From: Corynebacterium urogenitale
GTDB taxonomy: Bacteria; Actinomycetota; Actinomycetes; Mycobacteriales; Mycobacteriaceae
Assembly (NCBI RefSeq): GCF_009026825.1
Contig: NZ_CP045032.1
Span: 620,001 to 684,000, forward strand
Reading direction: 5' to 3'
Length of the DNA stretch: 64,000 nt
The notes under the pieces were generated by a model that saw only the letters and a program-made list of their open reading frames with translations, searched no databases and was not told where the DNA came from. Both the position numbers and the translations under genes were made by a program. Positions 38,728 to 48,355 of this stretch are shown here, one piece after another (positions within the stretch are counted from its first letter, which is position 1; each line of letters begins with the position of its first letter).

Positions 38728-39099
38728 GCATTGGATTGTTGCTGTGGTAATCACTTGCTGTGCTCCTTGGCAACGAAAAGAAACTATATCTGTCTCGTGT
38801 GTACTTGCCAAATCGCCTGGTCAGATGGTGTTTTATGGGGCTTTCTGGCGAATTGATGGCGAGATTCCATGGAGGGAGTGGCTAAGCAGGCTAAGGGGGA
38901 ATGGGAGGGCCTCGATTTTATAAGAGGAGAATGAGTGGCGATTCGTTATTTTGTGAGATCTCAGTTGGATAAACCTTTGGGGAAAACTCCTCAAAAAGTT
39001 TCCCCACAGTCTCCGCGGCGAGTAAAGTTCACTTCACTGCCATCCTTCAAGGGGGCCCTCACACGACCTCACTTCTTCTAAACTTTTCACTGGAGAGCA
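38728..39099. other. Non-coding gap between tRNA-Lys and the L,D-transpeptidase gene
   Basis: A 372-bp region more AT-rich than its surroundings, with no open frame of note. The promoter of tRNA-Lys must lie on its left side. TAAACT at 39079-39084 is the only -10-like element close to the transpeptidase start. I see no repeat or hairpin of interest. Confidence 0.4.
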
Positions 39100-40314
39100 A
39101 TGCGTTACACCACTCGGCATGGAGTTTCGCGGTCCATCCGCCGAATCGTCGCCTGCGCTATCGTTGCTGTGGGTGTCTCCGCTACGGCCGCCTGCACCAT
39201 CGATACCAGCAATTCCGAGATCCCTAAGGAAAACTCGGCTGCTGTAGGGGAAAACTCCGTGGGTGCCGACCAAGAGGTGGAGATCATCGCGAATGTCGAA
39301 GACGGCGATGAGGCTGTCTCCGTGGGCGACCGAGTGAAGGTCACGGCGCCGGAGAAGCTGTCTTCCGTCATCTTGACGAACGACGCCGGGGAGGAAGTGG
39401 CCGGCAGTCTCTCGGAGGACGGCAAGGAGTGGACGGCTGACGAAAAACTAGGCTACGGGCGCTCCTACACTGTGGAGGCGAAGTCCAAGAGTGCGAACTT
39501 TGATGCGTCCTTCACCACGGAAAGCCCTGCCGCTCAGACGAACGCAGCTCTGTCTCCGTTGGACGGATCCACGGTAGGGGTTGGCCAGTCCATCAGCTTC
39601 CAATTTGATACCCCGATCCAGGACCGCCAGGCTGTTCAGGACCTCATCAGCATCGAGACCACCCCGAAGGTCGAGGGTGCTTTCTATTGGTTGTCTGGCC
39701 AGGCTCTGCGCTGGCGCCCGGAGAACTACTGGAAGCCGGGCACTGAAGTGCATGTCAAGGCGGACTTCTATGGTCATGACCTCGGCGGCGGCGTATATGG
39801 TCAGTTCGACCGTGAGGCAACCTTCACCATCGGTGATGAAATGCGCGCTGTGGTTGATGATGCAGCCAAGACTATGACCTTCTACAAGAACGGTGAAGTC
39901 GTGCAGACCATGCCAGTGTCCAATGGTCGCGATGGTGGACGGTGGGCGACCCCGAATGGCACCTACCAGGTTGGCGACATGTACGAGTCCCTCACTATGG
40001 ATTCCGGAACCTTCGGTTACTCCGTTGCTGAGGGTGGCTACGTGACGGACGTCAACTACGCGACGCAGCTCAGCTACTCCGGCATCTACATCCACGCAGC
40101 ACCATGGTCAGTGTGGGCACAGGGCAATACAAATACGTCACACGGCTGTATTAACGTCTCCGACGCCAATGCTCAGTGGGTGTACAACAACATGAAACGC
40201 GGCGATATTGTGGAGGTAAAGAACTCCACGGGCGGCCAGCTGGATGGAAATGATGGCTTGGGCGACTGGAATATCGATTGGGAAACATGGAAGGCAGGCA
40301 ACGCTGATGTCTAA
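39100..40314 (+). CDS. L,D-transpeptidase lipoprotein (LdtMt2-type)
   Basis: Forms 3-3 cross-links in peptidoglycan outside the membrane. The 404-residue protein has a twin-arginine-like N-terminus followed by a hydrophobic segment and lipobox ATAAC (Cys at about residue 32). Two Ig-like domains follow, then a YkuD domain with HAAPWSVW and the catalytic SHGCINVSDANA. This architecture matches the LdtMt2 class of mycobacteria, which resists beta-lactams other than carbapenems. GGAG precedes the ATG. Its 3' end overlaps the copper-chaperone gene by eight bases. Confidence 0.92.
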   Translation: MRYTTRHGVSRSIRRIVACAIVAVGVSATAACTIDTSNSEIPKENSAAVGENSVGADQEVEIIANVEDGDEAVSVGDRVKVTAPEKLSSVILTNDAGEEVAGSLSEDGKEWTADEKLGYGRSYTVEAKSKSANFDASFTTESPAAQTNAALSPLDGSTVGVGQSISFQFDTPIQDRQAVQDLISIETTPKVEGAFYWLSGQALRWRPENYWKPGTEVHVKADFYGHDLGGGVYGQFDREATFTIGDEMRAVVDDAAKTMTFYKNGEVVQTMPVSNGRDGGRWATPNGTYQVGDMYESLTMDSGTFGYSVAEGGYVTDVNYATQLSYSGIYIHAAPWSVWAQGNTNTSHGCINVSDANAQWVYNNMKRGDIVEVKNSTGGQLDGNDGLGDWNIDWETWKAGNADV

Positions 40315-40519
40315 TACACAGAGCTTTACGGTGGAGGGAATGAGCTGCTCTCACTGCGAGAATGCCATCATCAAGGAAGTTGGCAAGCTTGAGGGTGTCA
40401 GCGGCATTCATGTCAGCGCCCAGGAAGGAACTCTCGTCATTGATTCGATGGGATCTGCGTCTGTAGCCGACGTAATCTCGGCAGTCGATGAGGCCGGCTT
40501 CGACGCCAGCGCCTCCTAA
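40307..40519 (+). CDS. copZ: Copper chaperone (heavy-metal-associated domain) CopZ-like
   Basis: A 70-residue ferredoxin-like metal carrier with the site GMSCSHC (Cys14, Cys17) and a hydrophobic core typical of HMA domains. It would carry Cu(I) to a P-type ATPase or cuproenzyme. The ATG at 40307 lies inside the transpeptidase gene, overlapping its end by eight bases, so the two are translated from one message. No copper ATPase or CsoR gene is adjacent. A bidirectional terminator follows. Confidence 0.88.
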   Translation: MSNTQSFTVEGMSCSHCENAIIKEVGKLEGVSGIHVSAQEGTLVIDSMGSASVADVISAVDEAGFDASAS

Positions 40520-40589
40520 AGACGCCCGCGTTTAACTTCCTCCCCGGCGTAGTGCCTATTGTGTGCGCCTATGCATTGAGGAGATCGAC

Positions 40590-40640
40590 GCCACCGTCCG
40601 CACCCGTGAGGCTAGTGCCCAGGGTGAGGACGGTGGTTTT
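40590..40640. terminator. Bidirectional terminator between copZ and the flavin reductase gene
   Basis: GCCACCGTCCGCACCC pairs with GGGTGAGGACGGTGG with one mismatch around a loop of about 15 bases, then TTTTC. It covers the end of the convergent flavin reductase gene. Confidence 0.75.
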
Positions 40641-41160
40641 CTGTTGCCAGTGGTTGTGCCTTCTCGATGCTGTAAAAGCGGTGTCCTTGATAGAGCAGGG
40701 CAGAGGCCTCTTGCAAGTTATGCACCTCTACCACCTCTGCAGCGACGAGGGTGGCATCCCCCGAGCGAGCCGTATCACTGATCCGCACGCGCATCACCGC
40801 GCGTGCGCCCGGCAGGTATGGCTCCCCGGTGATGGCTGTCACCCAGCCCTGCTCCTCGGCGAAGCGGTCGGCGCCCCTGGAGGCAAAGCTGGCGGCAACG
40901 TCCGCGTGGGCGTCGGAAAGGAAATGGATGAGGAGGGATTCGGCACGCAATAGTTTGCCAGCGGACCCGGTGGACTTCATGAATGAGAAGCTCACGGCCA
41001 GGGGATCGAGGGAGAGGGAGGATACTGACGTGGCGGTGATACCGACTGGCTCGCCATCGACGGTCGCGGTGATGAGTGTCACGCCCGCAGGGTGGCCGCG
41101 AAAAACGTGGCGAAGGGCACGTGGCAGATCCTGATGTTGCGGGGGCAGGGGCTGGTTCAC
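40612..41160 (-). CDS. Flavin reductase-like (FMN-binding) protein
   Basis: A 182-residue protein of the flavin-reductase family that supplies reduced FMN to two-component monooxygenases. Markers are FRGHPAGVTLITATVDGEP, GITATSVSSLSLDPLAVSFS and the HFLSDAHADVA segment. No partner monooxygenase is adjacent, though the LLM-class enzyme at 37.6 kb is a possible one. tRNA-His lies upstream on the same strand. Confidence 0.85.
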   Translation of the reverse strand: MNQPLPPQHQDLPRALRHVFRGHPAGVTLITATVDGEPVGITATSVSSLSLDPLAVSFSFMKSTGSAGKLLRAESLLIHFLSDAHADVAASFASRGADRFAEEQGWVTAITGEPYLPGARAVMRVRISDTARSGDATLVAAEVVEVHNLQEASALLYQGHRFYSIEKAQPLATENHRPHPGH

Positions 41161-41232
41161 TGTGCTGATTCACTCTCCTTCGAAAAAAGCGGTGGCCCTC
41201 TGATTGCTCGGAGGACCACCGCTTCTCGTTGG

Positions 41233-41306
41233 GGTGGCTGACGGGACTCGAACCCGCGACACCCAGGATCACAACCTGGTGCTCTACCAGCTGAACTACA
41301 GCCACC
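41233..41306 (-). tRNA. tRNA-His (anticodon GTG)
   Basis: On the minus strand GTGGCTG pairs with CAGCCAC, with an extra G at -1 opposite the discriminator C, as in tRNA-His. The anticodon loop TTGTGAT gives GTG. Confidence 0.95.
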
Positions 41307-41404
41307 ATCGCTTCTATGAACGGAAACTAATCGGCTCAAGCAGCGAGATTTATGTTAGACCACGGATCCTCACAAACCAAAAAACGAGGTCATGCGGGGG
41401 ATAT

Positions 41405-42052
41405 CTAGATGGGGAAGCGCCCTTCTACGGACCTGGTCGTGGTTTCGAGGTCCGCGGCGGACGGGCTTTCCGCAACAAACATAGCCTCGCGGTAGAAAGC
41501 CAACTCCCGGATGGACTCGCGGATATCTGCTATCGCGCGGTGGGCCATGCCTTTGGCGGGCTGGGCGTTGTAGATCCGCGGGTGCCACCGGCGGGAGAGC
41601 TCCTTGATGCTTGAAACATCAATCATCCGGTAGTGCAGGTATTCGTCCAGCTCGGGCATGTATCGCGTGATGAAAGTGCGGTCCGTGGCGATGGAGTTTC
41701 CCGCCAGCGGTGCATGGCCCGCGACTGGCACGAAGCGCTTGATGTACTCCACGACCTGCTGCTCGGCCTCCTGCAGGGTGATGCTGGAGGAGCGAATCTG
41801 CTCCGTCAGTCCGGAGCTTTCGTGCATGTTCGTGACAAAGTCATCCATTTCCGCCAACTGCTCTTCGCTGGCGTGGATGACGAGGTCGATGCCCTCGTCG
41901 AGTGGATTGAGGTCTGCGTCCGTGACGATCACGGCAATTTCAACCAGCACATGGCGATCCGGGTCGAGGCCCGTCATCTCACAGTCGGCCCAGACAATCC
42001 GGTCCTGCTTAGAAATCTGCTGCGGGGTGGGGGGAGCGGAAGTTGAGGTCAT
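41405..42052 (-). CDS. orn: Oligoribonuclease
   Basis: DEDD-family 3'-5' exonuclease that clears short RNA fragments and linear di-GMP. The 215-residue protein shows [20 protein letters not shown] (first acidic motif), [20 protein letters not shown] (second), and [17 protein letters not shown] (third). Its start overlaps the stop of the reductase gene by one base (TAATG). In M. tuberculosis orn (Rv2511) is also next to the cmrA orthologue. Confidence 0.96.
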   Translation of the reverse strand: MTSTSAPPTPQQISKQDRIVWADCEMTGLDPDRHVLVEIAVIVTDADLNPLDEGIDLVIHASEEQLAEMDDFVTNMHESSGLTEQIRSSSITLQEAEQQVVEYIKRFVPVAGHAPLAGNSIATDRTFITRYMPELDEYLHYRMIDVSSIKELSRRWHPRIYNAQPAKGMAHRAIADIRESIRELAFYREAMFVAESPSAADLETTTRSVEGRFPI

Positions 42053-42900
42053 TACTTGTTGTCCTCCTGGTTAGTCTCCTCGGCAGCTTCATCCGCGGCC
42101 ATTTTTGAATAGAACTTTCCGACAATTGGTGCTGTCACACGGCGTGGAACGTACGTGGAGACAAAGTTCATCACCTTCGACAGCGGTCCGGGGACGACGC
42201 GCAGCTTCCCCTTGGCCAGGGCATCGAGGGTATCGATGGCGCAGTCCTCGTACGTGGTCCACAGGAAATCGGGTACAGCGTCATCGACCTCCGTGAGCTC
42301 GGCGCTATCCTTCTTCTCCTCGCGCACCGGTCCCGGTGCCAACAGGGTGCACGTCACACCCGCGGGCTTGAGCTCGTAGTGCAAAGCCTCGGTGAACGTG
42401 TTCACCATAGCCTTTGTGCCCACGTAGGTGGCGTTGCCTGGGATGGCCATATTGCCGGCAGCGGAGCCAACATTGATGATGCCACCTTCCCCGCGAGCCA
42501 CCATCCCCGGGATGACCGCGGCGGTGAGCTCAAAGAGGGCTGTGGCATTGAGTTCGAACTGGGCGCGCTCGTAGTCATAGTCCAAGTCGATGAAGTTACC
42601 GAAGGTGGCGACGCCTGCGGAGTTTATGATGATGGACACCGTCGTGGCTGCGAGCTCATCGATGAAAGCCGTGCGCGCCGTGGCGTCGGATAGGTCGACA
42701 GAACGCACCTGAACATCCACGCTAGGCAGCTGCGCGGCGATCTCCTCCATCGGCCCGGTGGAACGGGCAACGAGGATGAGATCATGGCCGCGCCGTCCCA
42801 GTTCGAGCGCGAGTGCGCGGCCAATGCCGGAGGAGGCGCCGGTCACCACGGCATAGGCGCCCTTGCGCGGTGCGGGAATGTCTGCGTGAGTCTTCGCCAA
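42052..42900 (-). CDS. cmrA: Short-chain dehydrogenase, probable mycolate reductase CmrA
   Basis: Reduces the 3-keto intermediate in the last step of mycolic acid synthesis. The 282 residues show the NADPH motif [19 protein letters not shown], the catalytic [28 protein letters not shown] (Ser, Tyr-x3-Lys). The C-terminal part [15 protein letters not shown] is typical of this subgroup. The neighbour orn supports orthology with Rv2509. If correct, the organism makes mycolates, as most corynebacteria do. Confidence 0.82.
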   Translation of the reverse strand: MAKTHADIPAPRKGAYAVVTGASSGIGRALALELGRRGHDLILVARSTGPMEEIAAQLPSVDVQVRSVDLSDATARTAFIDELAATTVSIIINSAGVATFGNFIDLDYDYERAQFELNATALFELTAAVIPGMVARGEGGIINVGSAAGNMAIPGNATYVGTKAMVNTFTEALHYELKPAGVTCTLLAPGPVREEKKDSAELTEVDDAVPDFLWTTYEDCAIDTLDALAKGKLRVVPGPLSKVMNFVSTYVPRRVTAPIVGKFYSKMAADEAAEETNQEDNK

Positions 42901-43052
42901 TGGATTCTCCTTATCGAGCGCGCAAATGCGGTGCGCGGGATGGCTTGTTGTTGGTGCTCAATCGCTTCTCCACGTTACCTTCTTGATCGGCGGAAGAAGG
43001 GGGCTCAGCTAGGTAGTGGGAGGAACTCGGAAAAACCCGGAGAAAAAGAAAG

Positions 43053-43126
43053 CGCCCCCGGCAGGATTCGAACCCGCGACCAATGGGGTAGAAACCCACT
43101 GCTCTCATCCACTGAGCTACGGAGGC
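43053..43126 (-). tRNA. tRNA-Arg (anticodon TCT)
   Basis: On the minus strand GCCTCCG pairs with CGGGGGC (one G-T). The anticodon loop TTTCTAC gives TCT, and the T-arm is CGGGTTCGAATCCTG. CCA is not encoded. Confidence 0.93.
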
Positions 43127-43266
43127 AATGCATCCCTTTGTGAACATCGCACCGGGGCACCCTCGTCTTGGACGCAAGGCGACCGTGGCGACCGCGGGAT
43201 ACGAGTCAAAGTATGCCATGTCACTCGAACGTGGAATACATGGGGGCGGGCGGTACGGTAACAAGT

Positions 43267-45456
43267 ATGTCGGAACACATTGGCACGCCCGCGACGAAGC
43301 CCGCCGAGCTTCCGTCGCCGCAGAAGCTTTCCTCGCCTGGTTTGGTGTACGTTCTCGCCACGGTCGTTGCCGGGCTCGTGGCAGCCATCATTGGTTTTGC
43401 ATTCACCGGGGACTCCCTGGCCCTCCTAGGAATTCCCGATCCCGGTCCGGTGACGACCATCGGCCTGCCGTTGCTGCGTTCCGCCGGTACTCTCATTGCC
43501 TGCATCGGCATTGGCGGCTTTCTCATGTCCGCCCTGGGCACGCCGCCACGAAAGGACGGCTACCTCGATCTCGATGGTTTCCGAGCCTCCCGGACAGGCA
43601 CGTGGTCCATGTTTCTGTGGGCCGTGGTGGCCTTCGTCATGATCCCGATGAGTTTGTCCGACGTCAGTGGCCAGCCGTTGAAGGAGGCGTTGCAACCGGC
43701 GTACTGGTCCGTTGCCCTCGAGCAGGTTTCGACAGCTAAGGCGTGGCAGTGGGTGGGAATCTTCGCCCTTGTCGCCGGTGTGTGCTCACTCCTGACTCGC
43801 AAGTGGATCTGGCAGCCGGTATTTCTTGCGATCTCCATTGTTTCCCTGATCCCTTTGGCACTGGACGGTCACTCTGCATCCGGTGGCGATCACGACTACG
43901 GCGTGAACTCCCTGCTGTGGCACATGGTGTTTGCCGCAGTGTGGGTGGGAGGGCTCATCGCACTGATCGCACACGCGAAACGCCGCGGCCCGCACCTTGC
44001 CGTTATCACGAAGCGCTATAGCTTCGTGGCGTTGTGCGCGATCATCACACTTGCGATCTCTGGCGTGATCAACGCGTCCTTGCGCATGCAGTGGGTGGAA
44101 TGGGTGAGCAGCGGTTATGGCCTGGTGGTGACGGGCAAGGCTGCACTGATCCTCGTCCTCGGTTTCATTGGCTGGCGCCACCGGGCGGCGATTATCCCGC
44201 AGCTTGAAAAGGCCGAGGGGGATGGCGGCAGCTTCGGTGCTGCTCAGCGCCGTCCGTTCATTCGACTGGCGACCGTCGAGGTCCTCATCATGGCTGTGAC
44301 GATGGGTATGGCTGTTTCTCTATCGCGTATTCCCCCACCAGCTCCGGCAAACGTCGACCTCACGCGGATGGATGTGCTGCTGGGATACACGATCACGCAA
44401 CCGCCGAGCCTTGCTGCCTTCCTCACACACTGGCGATTCGACCTCGTTTTCGGTGTCGGAGCCTTGATCCTGCAGGCGCTCTACATGTGGGCTTACTTCA
44501 CTCTGCGCAAGCGCGGCGTGGAATGGCCAATCTCCCGTCTGCTGTGGTGGACCGGCGGCAATATCATGCTTCTGGTCAGCACGAGCTCTGGACTGGGCAT
44601 GTACGCCATGGCGATGTTCGGACCCCACATGCTTCAGCACATGCTGTTGTCCATGGCCATCCCGATTTTCTGGGTGCTGGGCGGCCCGATGACGCTGTTC
44701 CTCCGTGCCTTGCCACCTGCCGGGCGCAATGGGGTGGCTGGTCCGCGCGAGTGGCTGGTGGTGTTTATCAACAACCCATTCTCCCGCTTCCTGACCAATC
44801 CCATCGTTGCGGGCGTGCAATTCGTGGTCGGTTTCTACTACCTTTACCTATCACCACTATTCGACTGGATGGCTCCACAGCACGGCGGTCACCTGTTCAT
44901 GATGGGTCACTTCATCATTTCCGGCTACGTTTTCTACTGGGTGATCATTGGCGTCGACGCCGCGCCACGTCAGCTGTCACCTTTCGTCAAGATGATGACA
45001 CTGCTTGCAGTCACCGCTTTCCACGCGTGGTTCGGCATCGCGATGATGCAGATGTCTGAACCACTGAACGAGCAGTTCTACCTCTCCTTGGAGCTGCCGT
45101 TCGAGGTCGATCTCATGCACCAACAGCTAGTCGGCGGAGGCATCGCCTGGGCCATTGGCGAGATTCCGCTCATCATCGTCTCCATCGCCCATGGCGTGCA
45201 ATGGGTCCGCACCGATCGTCGGGAAAGCGAGCGCTACGACCGCAAGGAGGATCGCACCGGCGAACAGGATTTGGCGGCGTACAACCAGATGCTGGCAGGT
45301 CTTGCCGCGGGCGGGCCGGATGCCTCCCTGAGCCAGTACTACGGGGAGAGCTACCGCGAAGACGAAGTGCAGGGAGCCTTGCACTCGGAGAAACACCGGC
45401 GGCAGCACAACCGCCGTTCATCTGACACCCAGCAGACACCAGAGGACGGCGCCTAG
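43267..45456 (+). CDS. CopD-CtaG fusion: copper import / cytochrome c oxidase assembly membrane protein
   Basis: A 729-residue membrane protein with two parts. The N-terminal half (to about residue 370) is a CopD-like copper-uptake domain with histidine-containing segments such as NSLLWHMVFAAVWVGGLIAL. The C-terminal half is a CtaG_caa3-type domain with GLGMYAMAMFGPHMLQHMLL, HLFMMGHFIISGYVFYW and TAFHAWFGIAMMQM. It should bring copper into, or through, the membrane for the aa3 oxidase (ctaD at 12.7 kb). The ATG at 43267 has no ribosome site, and TACGGT lies 8 bases upstream, so it may be leaderless. The last 60 residues are hydrophilic and charged. Confidence 0.87.
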   Translation: MSEHIGTPATKPAELPSPQKLSSPGLVYVLATVVAGLVAAIIGFAFTGDSLALLGIPDPGPVTTIGLPLLRSAGTLIACIGIGGFLMSALGTPPRKDGYLDLDGFRASRTGTWSMFLWAVVAFVMIPMSLSDVSGQPLKEALQPAYWSVALEQVSTAKAWQWVGIFALVAGVCSLLTRKWIWQPVFLAISIVSLIPLALDGHSASGGDHDYGVNSLLWHMVFAAVWVGGLIALIAHAKRRGPHLAVITKRYSFVALCAIITLAISGVINASLRMQWVEWVSSGYGLVVTGKAALILVLGFIGWRHRAAIIPQLEKAEGDGGSFGAAQRRPFIRLATVEVLIMAVTMGMAVSLSRIPPPAPANVDLTRMDVLLGYTITQPPSLAAFLTHWRFDLVFGVGALILQALYMWAYFTLRKRGVEWPISRLLWWTGGNIMLLVSTSSGLGMYAMAMFGPHMLQHMLLSMAIPIFWVLGGPMTLFLRALPPAGRNGVAGPREWLVVFINNPFSRFLTNPIVAGVQFVVGFYYLYLSPLFDWMAPQHGGHLFMMGHFIISGYVFYWVIIGVDAAPRQLSPFVKMMTLLAVTAFHAWFGIAMMQMSEPLNEQFYLSLELPFEVDLMHQQLVGGGIAWAIGEIPLIIVSIAHGVQWVRTDRRESERYDRKEDRTGEQDLAAYNQMLAGLAAGGPDASLSQYYGESYREDEVQGALHSEKHRRQHNRRSSDTQQTPEDGA

Positions 45457-45517
45457 GAGCATCCGAAAAACACTGAGACTGGGACTCAGCCATCTGTCAA
45501 GACCCGAGAAAATTCCC

Positions 45518-45554
45518 TGTGGATAACTTGGGTCGGCAGGTGGCTTTTTCCACA
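45518..45554. promoter_or_regulatory. Two DnaA-box-like sequences upstream of ssb
   Basis: TGTGGATAA (45518-45526) is the exact complement of TTATCCACA, and TTTTCCACA (45546-45554) lies 20 bp away in the opposite orientation. They are in the 215-bp gap between the CopD-CtaG gene and ssb. No initiator gene or AT-rich unwinding region is present, so I do not propose an origin. Confidence 0.4.
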
Positions 45555-45671
45555 GGCCTGCGAAGGGGTGGGAGACACGAAGCGGTGGCGTCGCGACAAT
45601 AGGGGACAAGGCGCGGCGAGAACGGCTCGTGGCGCACAGCAAGGGGAAAGAAAGGGCGGGGTGAATTCCGC

Positions 45672-46241
45672 ATGGATATGGCACACATCACCGTGATCGG
45701 CAGGCTGACGGGTGACCCGGTACTCAAGAATCTGGGGCAAAACAAGCAGGTGACGGAATTTCGCGTGGCCGTCAATCACCGGTATCGCAATGATCAGGGA
45801 TGGAAGGAGAAGGAGGCGAGTTACTTCAGCGTTGAGTGCTGGGACCGCTTGGCGGAAAACACACAATTGACGCTGAAGCGTGGGATGCCCGTGGTTGTCA
45901 TCGGCAGGTTGGAGCAGTCCACCTGGTACAAAGACCTCGGCCACGGCGAACAGGAAAAGCGCTCGACCTACCGCATCAACGCGCACTCTGTGTCACCGCA
46001 CCTCGGTGAACGCACGGCGGAGGTGCAATTCGACCGCAGGCGTTCCAAGCAGTTGGAGGAGGAAATGGAGAAGCGGAAGCGGGAGCAGGCCGGTCTGGGC
46101 GCGCCAGTGGAGCACAAAGAGCAGTCGCCAATGGCTGAGCAGACCCAGGACGATGGCGGGCGAGAACTCGCCACCGCTCATGCGGGTTTTACACCTACCG
46201 GTGCGGATGCGGAGCCACCCGAGGTCTTCGGTGAGCAATAA
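45672..46241 (+). CDS. ssb: Single-stranded DNA-binding protein (second SSB paralogue)
   Basis: A 189-residue protein with the SSB OB-fold (MAHITVIGRLTGDPVLKNLG, TEFRVAVNHRYR, FSVECWDRLAEN) and a Gln/Glu-rich tail. It lacks the usual acidic C-terminal DDDxPF tip that recruits replication proteins, ending PEVFGEQ instead. This suggests the accessory paralogue that precedes ettA in actinobacteria (Rv2478c by position) rather than the rpsF-linked SSB. Confidence 0.9.
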   Translation: MDMAHITVIGRLTGDPVLKNLGQNKQVTEFRVAVNHRYRNDQGWKEKEASYFSVECWDRLAENTQLTLKRGMPVVVIGRLEQSTWYKDLGHGEQEKRSTYRINAHSVSPHLGERTAEVQFDRRRSKQLEEEMEKRKREQAGLGAPVEHKEQSPMAEQTQDDGGRELATAHAGFTPTGADAEPPEVFGEQ

Positions 46242-46411
46242 GGGCCATGATGTTGGGGGAGATGCGCTCTAAGGACGTACACTAGAGGGGGAAATTTCGC
46301 GTCCTGCCCGGGTCAGTGGCTGGCTCGGGTTCGCATCATGTGTCACAGCGACAGTGGCGACCAGGGCGCTAGCGAAAAACCACACGTCTCGAAAGGTTTG
46401 TAGAGTTCACC

Positions 46412-48082
46412 GTGGGCGAGTTCATTTACACCATGAAGAACGTGCGCAAGGCGCACGGCGACAAGGTCATCCTCGATAACGTCACCATGGCCTTTTACCC
46501 AGGCGCCAAGATCGGCGTGGTGGGGCCAAACGGTGCAGGTAAGTCATCCATCCTGAAGATCATGGCCGGAATCGACCAGCCATCCAACGGTGAGGCCTTC
46601 CTGGACCCAGGTGCGACCGTCGGCATCCTGATGCAGGAGCCGCCGCTGAACGAAGAGAAGACGGTTCGCGAGAACGTCGAAGAGGGCATGGGGGAGATCT
46701 TCCAGGTCCGTCAGCGCTATGAGGAAATCGCCGAAGAAATGGCGACGAATTACACCGATGAGCTTATGGAGGAAATGACCAAGCTCCAGGAGCAGATCGA
46801 TGCTGCGGATGCTTGGGAGCTGGACTCCAAGATTGAGCAGGCGATGGATGCGCTGCGTTGTCCTCCGGGCGACGAGGGCGTGACCAAACTCTCCGGTGGT
46901 GAGCGCCGCCGTGTCGCCCTAGCTAAGCTGCTGCTCTCCGAGCCGGACCTGCTGCTGCTCGACGAGCCAACCAACCACTTAGACGCCGAGTCCGTGCTGT
47001 GGCTGGAGCAGCACCTGGCGAAGTACCCGGGTGCGGTCCTGGCCGTGACCCACGACCGTTACTTCCTCGACCACGTCGCCGGCTGGATCTGTGAGGTTGA
47101 CCGCGGCAAGCTCTACCCTTACGAGGGCAACTACTCCACCTACCTGGACACGAAGCAGAAGCGCCTCGAGGTTGCTGGCAAGAAGGACCAGAAGCTGCAA
47201 AAGCGCTTGAAGGAAGAGCTGGCTTGGGTGCGTTCCGGCGCCAAGGCCCGCCAGGCTAAGAACAAAGCCCGTCTGCAGCGTTACGAGGAGATGGTTGCGG
47301 AGGCCGAGCAGTACAAGAAGCTCGACTTCGAAGAGATCCAGATCCCAACGCCACCTCGCTTGGGCAACCAGGTTGTGGAGGTCACCAATCTCAACAAGGG
47401 CTTCGGCGACCGCACCCTCATCAAGGATCTGTCCTTCACCCTGCCGCGTAACGGCATTGTTGGCGTGATCGGCCCGAACGGTGTGGGCAAGACGACCCTA
47501 TTCAAGACCATCGTGGGCCTCGAGGAACCAGATTCCGGTGAGGTAAAGATCGGTTCCACCGTGCAGCTGTCCTACGTGGATCAGAACCGTGCGAACATCG
47601 ATCCAGAAAAGACTGTGTGGGAGGTCGTCTCTGATGGCCTGGACTACATTGTCGTCGGCCAGAACGAAATGCCATCCCGCGCCTACCTCTCTGCGTTCGG
47701 CTTCAAGGGACCAGACCAGCAGAAGCCTTCCAAGGTCCTTTCCGGTGGTGAGCGCAACCGTCTGAACCTGGCGCTGACGCTCAAGCAGGGTGGCAACCTG
47801 ATCCTCCTGGATGAGCCGACCAACGACCTGGACGTGGAAACCCTCGGTTCCCTGGAGAATGCTCTGGAGAAGTTCCCGGGCTGCGCCGTGGTCATCTCTC
47901 ACGACCGCTGGTTCCTGGATCGCACCTGCACCCACATCCTCGCGTGGGAGGGCAATGTTGCTGAGGGGCAGTGGTACTGGTTCGAGGGCAACTTCGAAGA
48001 TTACGAGAAGAACAAGGTGGAGCGCCTCGGACCAGAGGCAGCCCGCCCAACCCGCGTGACGCACCGCAAGCTGACCCGCTAG
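46412..48082 (+). CDS. ettA: ABC-F ATPase EttA (energy-dependent translational throttle)
   Basis: Ribosome-bound ATPase that gates the first elongation step according to energy state. The 556 residues carry two ABC domains without membrane parts. The first has GPNGAGKSS, LSGGERRRVALAKLL and DEPTNHLD; the second has GPNGVGKTT, LSGGERNRLNLALTL and DEPTNDLD. A linker (about residues 250-310) rich in Lys and Arg reaches into the ribosome. GTG start at 46412 follows AAAGGT. It corresponds to Rv2477c. Confidence 0.95.
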   Translation: MGEFIYTMKNVRKAHGDKVILDNVTMAFYPGAKIGVVGPNGAGKSSILKIMAGIDQPSNGEAFLDPGATVGILMQEPPLNEEKTVRENVEEGMGEIFQVRQRYEEIAEEMATNYTDELMEEMTKLQEQIDAADAWELDSKIEQAMDALRCPPGDEGVTKLSGGERRRVALAKLLLSEPDLLLLDEPTNHLDAESVLWLEQHLAKYPGAVLAVTHDRYFLDHVAGWICEVDRGKLYPYEGNYSTYLDTKQKRLEVAGKKDQKLQKRLKEELAWVRSGAKARQAKNKARLQRYEEMVAEAEQYKKLDFEEIQIPTPPRLGNQVVEVTNLNKGFGDRTLIKDLSFTLPRNGIVGVIGPNGVGKTTLFKTIVGLEEPDSGEVKIGSTVQLSYVDQNRANIDPEKTVWEVVSDGLDYIVVGQNEMPSRAYLSAFGFKGPDQQKPSKVLSGGERNRLNLALTLKQGGNLILLDEPTNDLDVETLGSLENALEKFPGCAVVISHDRWFLDRTCTHILAWEGNVAEGQWYWFEGNFEDYEKNKVERLGPEAARPTRVTHRKLTR

Positions 48083-48137
48083 GAGGCGCCGGGTACACGA
48101 ATGGGTCGGGGCCTCACGCCGCGTTACGCTAAGCAGT

Positions 48138-48163
48138 ACCCCCTGGGTTAACCCCAGGGGGGT
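48138..48163 (+). terminator. Hairpin after ettA
   Basis: ACCCCCTGGG pairs with CCCAGGGGGGT around TTAAC, 55 bp after the ettA stop. No T-run follows, so termination is only probable. Confidence 0.6.
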
Positions 48164-48355
48164 GCTCTGCGTCGTTGGTTCCTCACCAGGCGGAGCAGTA
48201 TCCGCACCGGGCGTAGTTGCCTCCGCGCCGGGCGGTAAGTCTTCGATGATTCGGTGATTGTGGCAGTTTTTCTGCGGAAATGATGCGAGTTCAGCAGTTA
48301 GTCTGCTTAACTGGAGTTCTTGCACAGTGGATTCTCAGAGGATGTTTAACGAGCG

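Noticed and set aside
45500..45671. Possible replication origin
   Set aside because: There are only two DnaA-like boxes, no dnaA or parAB nearby, and no AT-rich unwinding element.
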